From Bradyrhizobium sp. SZCCT0231 (GTDB lineage Bacteria; Pseudomonadota; Alphaproteobacteria; Rhizobiales; Xanthobacteraceae), in NCBI RefSeq assembly GCF_018130245.1, contig NZ_JAFCKP010000027.1:1-56326 (forward strand): DNA of 56,326 bases, written 5' to 3'. This document shows positions 43,726-50,880 of the stretch, in pieces; position 1 is the first letter of the stretch; the number at the start of each line of letters is the position of its first letter. Made by a program: the position numbers and the translations under genes. The notes beneath the pieces are model-generated. The model saw only the letters and a list, made by a program, of their open reading frames with translations. It ran no database searches and was not told the DNA's origin.

Positions 43726-43824
43726 GCCAGTGATGTCTCGCACGTTGAGAATTCAATGATTGAGATCATGTGACGCGCGACATGCGGCTTCTTGCGCGGA
43801 GAAGCTAGCTAAAGACGAGCTATC

Positions 43825-43915
43825 GTAGGGTGGGCAAAGGCGCTCTTGCGCCGTGCCCACCACGTCTCAACGCTTGGCAAAGATGGTGGGCACGCTTTCG
43901 CTTTGCCCACCCTAC
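43825..43915. repeat. Dispersed palindromic repeat, class A (copy 4)
   Basis: Arms GTAGGGTGGGCAAAG and CTTTGCCCACCCTAC; the centre has GGCGCTCTTGCGCC. It ends 5 nt 3' of the leftward AraC-type regulator stop, separating that gene from the BKACE gene. The stretch 43744-43824 shows nothing else. Confidence 0.85.
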
Positions 43916-43920
43916 GAGAG

Positions 43921-44721
43921 CTACGAAGCCTCCGCGAGCCGCACCGTCTCGGTGCTGCGATAGATCGCAAGATCGCGCGAGCCGACGAAGATCGCGCGCG
44001 GCTTGAGGCCATAGAAGCGACGGATCGAGTGGCTGAAATGCGTGGAATCGGGATAGCCGATGTCCTGCGCGAGATGGGCGAGGTTGAGGTCCTGGTTGGC
44101 GAAGTGCAGCAAATGGCGCGCACGCTTCCAGGCCCGGAAGGAGCGGAACGAGATGCCGGTCTCCTCCTTGAACAGATGCAGGAAGCGCGAAGCCGAGAGC
44201 CCTGCTTCCGCCGCACAGGTGTCGGCCGTCACCGGCTCGCCGGAAAAGCGCCCGATGCGGGCGACCGCGCGCATCACGCGGGGGTCGAGCACGCGGCGCG
44301 GCAGCGCCTCGCCAAAGCACATCTCGTCGAACTCGGCAGTGGTGATGTCGCCATAGCGGCGCTGACGCAGCAGCGCATAGGCTGCGAGGATTTTGCGGGC
44401 GTAGAACGCCCGATCGGGCCCGGTCAGCCGCGCGGCCAAGGCCTCGATCACGCCATCCGGCATGCTCTCGGGCTCCAGCGTCACGCTGATCACGGTGCGG
44501 TAGTCGCTGGCGATGGAGTGCCGCTGGTTCGGCAGGGTGACGAACAGCTCACCGGTAGCGAGGACATCGTCGATCGTCAGGTGCAGATTGCCCTTCACCG
44601 CCACATAAACCTGGCAGCAGCCAGGCGTTCGCTTGCGGGGGCGGCCCAGCAGGCCGGCATAGAATACCCGCTCCGGCGTGATCAGCATCAGATGGTCGGA
44701 TTCGCGACCGTTATATTCCAT
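43921..44721 (-). CDS. AraC family transcriptional regulator
   Basis: A 266-residue regulator with an N-terminal cupin-like sensing domain (about 1-120) and a C-terminal double helix-turn-helix (about 165-255). The DNA-binding part reads DTCAAEAGLSASRFLHLFKE then LNLAHLAQDIGYPDSTHFSH, ending with the typical RFYGLKPRAIF. It lies inside the leftward acyl-CoA block and probably controls it, reacting to a pathway intermediate. A class A hairpin follows the stop codon. The upstream 44722-44914 holds its promoter region and a class B repeat. Confidence 0.92.
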   Translation of the reverse strand: MEYNGRESDHLMLITPERVFYAGLLGRPRKRTPGCCQVYVAVKGNLHLTIDDVLATGELFVTLPNQRHSIASDYRTVISVTLEPESMPDGVIEALAARLTGPDRAFYARKILAAYALLRQRRYGDITTAEFDEMCFGEALPRRVLDPRVMRAVARIGRFSGEPVTADTCAAEAGLSASRFLHLFKEETGISFRSFRAWKRARHLLHFANQDLNLAHLAQDIGYPDSTHFSHSIRRFYGLKPRAIFVGSRDLAIYRSTETVRLAEAS

Positions 44722-44828
44722 TGGGGTCCTCCTCGCGCGGCTCTCTGGCCGCTGCGGACGGAGGTCACCTTAGCCGAAATTTGGGCGCTGTCACGATGGG
44801 ATAGCGCTGTCATGGAAACGCGCGCTAT

Positions 44829-44906
44829 CGTTCCGGGGCGGTCCATTGGACCGACCCTGGAACCTCGAGATTCCGGGGTCGATGCTTCGCACCGCCCCGG
44901 AATGAC
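44829..44906. repeat. Class B repeat (copy 2, diverged)
   Basis: Arms GTTCCGGGGCGGT and ACCGCCCCGGAATGAC flank GGTCCATTGGACC, a small perfect palindrome. It lies 3' of the glutathione transferase gene, 8 nt past its stop. Confidence 0.6.
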
Positions 44907-44914
44907 AGCCTCCC

Positions 44915-45571
44915 TTACGCCTTCACTCTCGGCGCGACATTCTGCTCAACGCCGGCCTTTTGCTCCGCCGCAACCGCGCGCTTGAAACCCTCGCGCTGCT
45001 GCAGGCGGGCCCAATAGGCTGCGACATTTGGCCCAAAATCCTTGGAAAGCCCGATGTTGCTCGCCAGGCGAAGCGCGTAACCGATGACAATGTCAGCGGC
45101 AGTGAAGCGGCCCGCGCACAAGGTTTCGGCATTCGCCGTCGCTGCCTCGACCGCGCGCAGTCTCCCCAGGAACCATTTTGCGTAATCGGTGGCGACCTGC
45201 GGGTTGCGGCGCTCCTCCGGCTCGAGCTGGGTGTATCGCAGCACCAGCGTTTGCGGGAAGGTTAACGTGGCGTCGCTGAAATACATCCAGTTCAGGAACG
45301 TGCCATAGGCGGGATCCTCGGGGCCTACCATCAAAGGCGTCGGACCGTATTTGATGCCGAGGTAATGGCAGATGCCGGAGGACTCGGTCATCCGCGTCTC
45401 GCCGTCGATCAGGAAGGGAATGGTGCCGAGCGGATTGAGCGCAAGATAGTCCTTGGCGAACACCCGCGGCGGGAACGGCAGCATCTTCAATTCATAAGGC
45501 AGCCCCATCTCCTCCAGCATCCAGAGCGGGCGGAACGAGCGCGCGGCATCGCAGTGATAGAGCGTAATCAT
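44915..45571 (-). CDS. Glutathione S-transferase family protein
   Basis: A 218-residue cytosolic transferase. The thioredoxin-like N-domain (1-80) starts MITLYHCDAARSFRPLWMLE, with the active residue probably Ser12 of the AARS turn. The conserved cis-proline lies in NPLGTIPFLI near residue 50, followed by TESSGICHYL, which binds the glutathione gamma-glutamyl part. The C-domain is helical, with FTAADIVIGYALRLA near residue 153 as the N-capping box. It overlaps the acyl-CoA dehydrogenase stop by 4 nt, so the two are coupled. Its substrate in the pathway is unknown. Confidence 0.92.
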   Translation of the reverse strand: MITLYHCDAARSFRPLWMLEEMGLPYELKMLPFPPRVFAKDYLALNPLGTIPFLIDGETRMTESSGICHYLGIKYGPTPLMVGPEDPAYGTFLNWMYFSDATLTFPQTLVLRYTQLEPEERRNPQVATDYAKWFLGRLRAVEAATANAETLCAGRFTAADIVIGYALRLASNIGLSKDFGPNVAAYWARLQQREGFKRAVAAEQKAGVEQNVAPRVKA

Positions 45572-46734
45572 GAGGCCTTCCCCTTGCTGCCGGGCAGCGT
45601 GCCCATCATCTTGCACAGGACCATCAGCATGACCTCATCGGCGCCGCCGCCGATCGAGGTCAGGCGGCTGTCGCGATAGGCGCGGCTGACCGGCGTCTCG
45701 TTGGTAAAGCCCATTCCGCCCCAATATTGCAAGCAGGCGTCAGTGAGCTCGCGGCCGAGCCGGCCGGCCTTCAGCTTGGCCATGGTCGCGAGCCTGGTCA
45801 CGTCCTCGCCGGCGACCAGCTGCTCGGCGGCCCGGTAGATCAGCGCGCGCAGCAGCTCGACCTCGGTCTGCATCTCCGCAAGCTTGAAGTGCACGACCTG
45901 GTTGTCGAGGATGCTCTGGCCAAAGGCTTTGCGATTGCGGGTGTACTCGATGGTCTCGTTGATGATGTATTCGTGCGCCTTGAGACAGGCGGCCGCGCCC
46001 CACAAGCGCTCCTCCTGGAACTGGATCATCTGGTAAGTAAAACCCTTGCCCTCCTCGCCGATCCGGTTGCGCTTGGGCACGCGGACATTGTCGAAGAAGA
46101 TCTGCGCGGTGTCGGAGGAGCGCATGCCCATCTTGTCGAGCTTTCGCGCGACGGTGACGCCCTTGCTCTTCATGGGGACGCAGATCAGCGACTTGTTGCG
46201 GTGAACCGGCCCGTCGCCGGTGTTGGCGAGCAGGCAGATCCAGTCGGCCTGCGTGCCGTTGGTGATCCACATCTTGCCGCCATTGATGACGTAATCGTCG
46301 CCATCAGAGCGCGCCTGGGTCTTGATCGAAGCGACGTCGGAGCCTGCGCCGGGCTCGGAAACGCCGATGCAGGCGACGTAGTCGCCGGCAATTGATGGCG
46401 CCAGGAATTCGCGCCGCACCTCGTCCGAGCCGAACCGCGCCAGCGCGGGCGTCGCCATGTCGGTCTGCACCCCGATCGCCATCGGCACGCCGCCGCAGGT
46501 GATGGCGCCTAACTCCTCGGCCATCATCAGCGCATAGGAGTAGTCGAGCCCGGAGCCTCCGAACTCGACCGGCTTGTTCAGGCCGAGGAAGCCCAGGCTG
46601 CCCATCTTCTTGAACAGCTCGTGTGCCGGGAAGATGTCGGCCTTCTCCCACTCATCGACGTGAGGATTGATCTCGTTGGCGATGAACTTTTGCAGGGAGC
46701 GGCGGATGTCGTCGTGGTCGGTGGTGAACAGCAT
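45568..46734 (-). CDS. Acyl-CoA dehydrogenase
   Basis: A 388-residue dehydrogenase. Motifs: ACIGVSEPGAGSDVASI near residue 125 (FAD site), INGGKMWITNGTQADW near 150 and the C-terminal GGMGFTNETPVSRAYRDSR near 348. The glutamate in GFTNE matches the MCAD catalytic base position, so this enzyme should be active. The GGGADEVM ending is the usual nucleotide-binding site. The ATG 46734 has GAGGAAAG before it; the 6-residue upstream extension is less likely. It is coupled to the glutathione transferase. Branched or terpenoid acyl-CoA substrates are possible. Confidence 0.92.
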   Translation of the reverse strand: MLFTTDHDDIRRSLQKFIANEINPHVDEWEKADIFPAHELFKKMGSLGFLGLNKPVEFGGSGLDYSYALMMAEELGAITCGGVPMAIGVQTDMATPALARFGSDEVRREFLAPSIAGDYVACIGVSEPGAGSDVASIKTQARSDGDDYVINGGKMWITNGTQADWICLLANTGDGPVHRNKSLICVPMKSKGVTVARKLDKMGMRSSDTAQIFFDNVRVPKRNRIGEEGKGFTYQMIQFQEERLWGAAACLKAHEYIINETIEYTRNRKAFGQSILDNQVVHFKLAEMQTEVELLRALIYRAAEQLVAGEDVTRLATMAKLKAGRLGRELTDACLQYWGGMGFTNETPVSRAYRDSRLTSIGGGADEVMLMVLCKMMGTLPGSKGKAS

Positions 46735-46747
46735 CTCTTTCCTCTTC

Positions 46748-46850
46748 GTCATTCCGGGGCGCGCGAAGCGCGAACCCGGAATCCATTCCTCTGCGGAGTC
46801 TGGCGCCCGATGGATTCCGGGCTCGACGCTTCGCGTCGCCCCGGAATGAC
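46748..46850. repeat. Class B repeat (copy 3, complete)
   Basis: Starts CGTCATTCCGGGGCGCGCGA and ends with GCCCCGGAATGACG. It fills the gap between the two acyl-CoA dehydrogenase genes, as copy 1 does at 1364. Confidence 0.8.
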
Positions 46851-46858
46851 GGTATCCG

Positions 46859-47995
46859 TCACAACCCCATCTGCCGCGACGCCAGATCCTTCATGATCTC
46901 CTCGGTGCCGCCGCCGATGGCGTTGACCTTGACCTCGCGGTAGATGCGCTCGGCCTTGATGCCGCGCATGAAGCCGGCGCCGCCGAAGATCTGCACGGCC
47001 TCGGAGGCGCAGAACGCCATGGTCTGCGTCGCCTGGTTCTTCATCATGCAGATTTCGGCGACCGGGCTTTCGCCCTGCTCGAGACGCCAGGCCAGCATCT
47101 CGAGCATTGCCTGGGACGCCGCAACCTTCTGCGCCATGTCGACGATCTTGTGCCTGATGACCTGGTGTTGGGCGAGCGGCTTGCCGAACGTCTTGCGCTC
47201 CCTGGCATAGGCGATCGCCTCATCGAGGCAGACGCGGGCAAAGGCGGTGCAGCTCGCCGCCATGCCCATGCGCTCGCTGTTGAAATTCTGCATGATGATC
47301 TTGAAGCCCTGGCCCTCCTCGCCGACCAGGTTCTCGGCCGGCACACGGCATTGGTCGAAATGCAGCGTCGCGGTGTCGGAGGCCCACCAGCCCATCTTCT
47401 TCAGCTTCGTCCGCGACAGGCCGGGCGTGTCGCCCTCGATCAGGAGCAGGCTGACGCCGCCGGCCCCCTCGCCGCCGGTGCGCACCGCAACCGTCAGATA
47501 ATCGGCGCGCATGCCTGAGGTGATGAAAGTCTTCTCCCCGCTCACGACGTAGTGATCGCCGTCGCGCCGCGCCCGGGTTCGCAGGTTCGCGACATCGGAA
47601 CCGCCGCCCGGCTCGGTGATCGCCAGCGCTGAGATCTTCTCGCCTGACAACACCTGCGGCAGCACACGTGCCTTCACCTCGGGCCGGGCCGCGCGCGCGA
47701 TCGGCGGCGATCCAATCGTATGGCTCATCAGGCTGGCGCTGATACCGCCGGCGCCGGCTTGCGCCAGCTCCTGGCTGGCGACGATCTTCATGAACTGGTC
47801 GGCGGCGATCCCGCCATATTCCTCGGGGAATCCGAGGCCCAATAGCCCGATCTCGGCCGCCTTGCGATAGAGCTCGCGCGGGAATTCGCCGGCCTCGTCC
47901 CATTCATGGGCGAAGGGCGCTATCTCCTTCTCGACGAAGCGCCGCATCATTTCGCGGAACGCGTCATGCTCGGCGGTATAGAACGGGCTCTTCAT
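46859..47995 (-). CDS. Acyl-CoA dehydrogenase
   Basis: A 378-residue dehydrogenase. Motifs: LGFPEEYGGIAADQF near residue 48, LAITEPGGGSDVANL near 120, VSGEKTFITSGMRADY near 145 and the C-terminal QIFGGAGFMRGIKAERIYRE near 337. The MCAD glutamate position is glycine, as in isovaleryl/long-chain enzymes, and an acidic pair lies in helix G (VCLDEAIAYARERKTFGK), which fits that class. So the two dehydrogenases of this block use different base placements and likely different acyl chains. Start ATG 47995; GTG/ATG extensions upstream are weaker. Confidence 0.92.
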   Translation of the reverse strand: MKSPFYTAEHDAFREMMRRFVEKEIAPFAHEWDEAGEFPRELYRKAAEIGLLGLGFPEEYGGIAADQFMKIVASQELAQAGAGGISASLMSHTIGSPPIARAARPEVKARVLPQVLSGEKISALAITEPGGGSDVANLRTRARRDGDHYVVSGEKTFITSGMRADYLTVAVRTGGEGAGGVSLLLIEGDTPGLSRTKLKKMGWWASDTATLHFDQCRVPAENLVGEEGQGFKIIMQNFNSERMGMAASCTAFARVCLDEAIAYARERKTFGKPLAQHQVIRHKIVDMAQKVAASQAMLEMLAWRLEQGESPVAEICMMKNQATQTMAFCASEAVQIFGGAGFMRGIKAERIYREVKVNAIGGGTEEIMKDLASRQMGL

Positions 47996-48083
47996 CGCAG
48001 TGTCGCCTCTTGGCGGATTCGTCGCGTCCACCATGGCTGGAACATTTGCCGTTCACTTGCGCAGAGTGGCTGACCGAAGGAAC

Positions 48084-48095
48084 TGCTCCGGAGCA
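48084..48095. promoter_or_regulatory. Perfect 12-bp palindrome in the divergent region (candidate operator)
   Basis: TGCTCCGGAGCA is its own reverse complement and lies midway in the 266-nt region between the leftward dehydrogenase (start 47995) and the rightward ligase (start 48262). It may bind a dimeric regulator. The rest of the region shows no clear promoter. Confidence 0.3.
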
Positions 48096-48261
48096 CCTTA
48101 TCTCCTAGCAACTCAACGCAAGACGATTTTCGCTGCTCGCAGGCCAACTCTCGCTCAAAAAAACGTTGCTGCACAGACTCCGGCTGGCCCCAGGGCCAAG
48201 CCGCGCATCGTGCAGGGGCAACAGGAAGACGGGCGGCACGAGACCGCCGAGGGAGACATCT

Positions 48262-49812
48262 TTGACCATTCGCTATTACGACTGGATCGTCCATCATGGC
48301 CGCCGCACGCCGAACAAGGTTGCGGTGATTGACCTCGCGAACGAGCGCCGCTTCACCTATTCGCAGCTCGACGCCCGCGTCTCGCGCCTCGCCTCGTTCT
48401 TGCGCCACTCGCTCAAGGTCTCGCGCGGCGACCGCGTCGCGGTGCTGGCGCTGAACACGACCGATACGCTGGAGGTGCAGTTCGCATGTGGGCGGTTAGG
48501 CGCCATCTTCGTGCCGCTCAACACCCGCCTCACCGTCCCCGAGCTCCAGTTCATCACCGCCGACTGCGCGCCGAAGGTGATGATCCACGATACTGATCTG
48601 GCCGAGACGGCGCTCAGCGTGGCGAAGCTCTGCAACATTGCGACCAGCCTGCTGCTCGGCCCCGGCGGCACCTATGAGGCCGGCATCGCTGCCGCAAAGC
48701 CGCTCGACCGCGCCGAAGAAGTCACGCTCGATGACGTCTCGACCATCATGTACACGTCAGGCACGACGGGACATCCCAAGGGCGCGACCATCACCCATGG
48801 CATGACCTTCTGGAATTGCGTCAATCTCGGCGGTCCCGCCTGCATCGGACCGGGCTCCGTGCTGCTCACCGTGCTGCCGCTGTTCCACACCGGCGGTCTC
48901 AATTGCTACACCAATCCGGTGCTGCATGCCGGCGGCACCGTGATGATCATGCGCGCCTTCGATCCCGGCACGGCGCTCGGCCTGATCGACGATCCCGCGC
49001 AGGGCATCAACGTGTTCTTCGGCGTGCCCGCGATCTACCAGTTCATGGCGCAGCACCCGGCCTTCGCGACCACCGACCTCAGCCGGCTGATCGTCGGCGG
49101 TGTCGGCGGCGCGCCGATGCCGGTGCCGCTGCTGAAAGTCTGGGAGGCGCGCGGCGTCGCGCTGCAGCAGGGCTACGGCATGACCGAGACCTCGCCGGCC
49201 GTGCTGGTGCTCGACCGTGAGGATGCAGCGCGCAAGGCCGGCTCGGCCGGCAAGCCGGTGCTGCACACCGAGGTGCGCATCGTTCGCCCCGATGGCAGCG
49301 ACGCCGATGTCGGCGAACTCGGCGAGCTCTGGGTCAAGGGCCCCAACATCACCCCGGGCTACTGGAACAGGCCGGAAGCGAACAAGACGTCCTTTACCGA
49401 CGGCTGGCTGCACACCGGCGATGCGACCCGCGTCGACGAGGACGGTTTCTACTACATCGTCGATCGCTGGAAGGACATGTACATTTCCGGCGGCGAGAAC
49501 GTCTATCCGGCCGAGGTCGAGAACGTCCTGCACCAGCTCGCGGCGATCGCGGAAGCTGCCGTGATCGGCATCCCTGATGCTCAATGGGGCGAGGTGGGCC
49601 TCGCCATCGTTGCGATCAAGCCGGGACAAAAGCTGACGGAGACCGAGGTCCTCGCCCATTGCGCGGCCAATCTGGCGCGCTTCAAATGCCCGCGCCAGAT
49701 CCGCTTCGTCGATGCGCTGCCGCGCAACGCCACCGGCAAGATCCACAAGCCGACCTTGCGCAAGGAGTTCTCGGTGGCGTCCGAAGTCGACAAGAAAGTC
49801 GCCAACGCGTGA
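48262..49812 (+). CDS. AMP-binding acyl-CoA ligase
   Basis: A 516-residue ANL-family enzyme that activates fatty or aromatic acids as CoA esters. Phosphate loop MYTSGTTGHPKGATI near residue 162; YGMTETSPAV near residue 307; the A8 hinge DRWKDMYISGGENVYPAEVE near residue 402; C-terminal catalytic lysine in RNATGKIHKPTLRKE near residue 493. The start is TTG after GAGGGAGA. It diverges from the dehydrogenase operon, so both sides may share control and feed the same acyl-CoA pathway. Substrate unknown. Confidence 0.9.
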   Translation: MTIRYYDWIVHHGRRTPNKVAVIDLANERRFTYSQLDARVSRLASFLRHSLKVSRGDRVAVLALNTTDTLEVQFACGRLGAIFVPLNTRLTVPELQFITADCAPKVMIHDTDLAETALSVAKLCNIATSLLLGPGGTYEAGIAAAKPLDRAEEVTLDDVSTIMYTSGTTGHPKGATITHGMTFWNCVNLGGPACIGPGSVLLTVLPLFHTGGLNCYTNPVLHAGGTVMIMRAFDPGTALGLIDDPAQGINVFFGVPAIYQFMAQHPAFATTDLSRLIVGGVGGAPMPVPLLKVWEARGVALQQGYGMTETSPAVLVLDREDAARKAGSAGKPVLHTEVRIVRPDGSDADVGELGELWVKGPNITPGYWNRPEANKTSFTDGWLHTGDATRVDEDGFYYIVDRWKDMYISGGENVYPAEVENVLHQLAAIAEAAVIGIPDAQWGEVGLAIVAIKPGQKLTETEVLAHCAANLARFKCPRQIRFVDALPRNATGKIHKPTLRKEFSVASEVDKKVANA

Positions 49813-49815
49813 TCG

Positions 49816-49840
49816 AAGCGCGCCTCGCGGGCGCTTTCTT
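49816..49840 (+). terminator. Terminator-like hairpin after the acyl-CoA ligase
   Basis: AAGCGC and GCGCTT form the outer stem, with CC/GG pairs inside, followed by a T-rich TTCTT. It begins 3 nt after the ligase stop, in the gap between convergent genes. Confidence 0.45.
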
Positions 49841-49932
49841 GAACGCATGTGGTGATCGACGTCTCGAACGGCGCTCGGCGATGCCCGCAAGCCTCAACGC
49901 GTCGGAAGGCGTGCTGAACACGATCGAAGCGG

Positions 49933-50694
49933 TTATGCCGGCAGGAAGAGCGCGAACGGCTCTTCCACCGTGCGGCGCAGGTGCTTTCGGTACAGCTCAT
50001 AGTTGGCATCGCCGGACGCGACCCGGCCCAGAGACGGCTTCGCAACGTGCCTGAGCGGCACATAGGCAATCGGCGCGGCGATCGGCGTGAGCTGCGAGCC
50101 GGGCCCGGCGCGGAGCGTCGAGATGATGCCGTACATCTCGCCGGAAACCGTCGGCCGCGACACCGTGATCACGCGATGCTGGCCGTGCTTGATGATGACG
50201 AGGTAGATGAAGCCGGACTGATGGGGGACGGCGACCTCGCCGGTATGCTCGTAGGCGGCATCGGTCCGATCGCCCTCCCGAAAAACCAGCGAAGAGACCT
50301 TCGACTCCCAGACGATCTCGGTGCGATAGGCGAAGATCGCATCCTTGTCCCCGAACGACGGCCGCAGGGTGATGTAGACGTCCTCGAGCCAGGTGACGGC
50401 GCGATGCGCATAGGAGCCGAGACTGTCGGGCGCGACGTCGTTTGCGGCCGGGGGCGTCACCGCGACGGCATTCTTGCGCAAGGAGACGCCGAGCGCCTGC
50501 TCCAGCCGGACTGTCGTCGCCAGCGTGAACGGCCGCCGGCCGCCGAGCACCTTCTCCAGCGTCGACAGGCTGAGCTTGGCCTGCTCGGCCAAAGCCTGCC
50601 GGGAGATCCGGCGCCTGGCCAGTTCCTCGCGAATGGTCTCCGCGATCTCGCGGCTCTGCTCGTCCGAAAGCTGCTTGTCGGCCTGCATCTGCAT
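49933..50694 (-). CDS. XRE-type transcriptional regulator with C-terminal sensing domain
   Basis: A 253-residue protein. The helix-turn-helix (about 20-78) reads RISRQALAEQAKLSLSTLEK, followed by GGRRPFTLATTVRLEQALG, a Cro/XRE-type fold. A linker (about 80-100) joins a roughly 150-residue C-terminal domain that I do not recognise, rich in beta-strand-like segments such as SGFIYLVIIKHGQHRVITVS. It has no signal or membrane segment. It diverges from the sortase-target gene across 186 nt, which includes an inverted repeat GCGGAA / TTCCGC (50793-50816). Control of the sortase cassette is an inference from position. Confidence 0.8.
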   Translation of the reverse strand: MQMQADKQLSDEQSREIAETIREELARRRISRQALAEQAKLSLSTLEKVLGGRRPFTLATTVRLEQALGVSLRKNAVAVTPPAANDVAPDSLGSYAHRAVTWLEDVYITLRPSFGDKDAIFAYRTEIVWESKVSSLVFREGDRTDAAYEHTGEVAVPHQSGFIYLVIIKHGQHRVITVSRPTVSGEMYGIISTLRAGPGSQLTPIAAPIAYVPLRHVAKPSLGRVASGDANYELYRKHLRRTVEEPFALFLPA

Positions 50695-50792
50695 CGTGAA
50701 CCCTGCCTTGGAGTCCCATCCTAGCAGGGCGGACAAACCAGCACAAAACCGCACATGGCCGCCCGGGCGGAATCGAGTCCGGGCCGGCCGCG

Positions 50793-50816
50793 GCGGAACA
50801 TTGCCGATCATTCCGC
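50793..50816. promoter_or_regulatory. Inverted repeat between regulator and sortase-target genes
   Basis: GCGGAA and TTCCGC with a 12-nt spacer, within the divergent region. It could be the operator for the XRE regulator, but a 6-bp repeat in GC-rich DNA may also be chance. Confidence 0.25.
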
Positions 50817-50880
50817 TCGCGAAATGCCGCCCCGCCAGCGGATGCTGAGGACCAGCAAACATGCTTCGGGAGCAAGCCAA

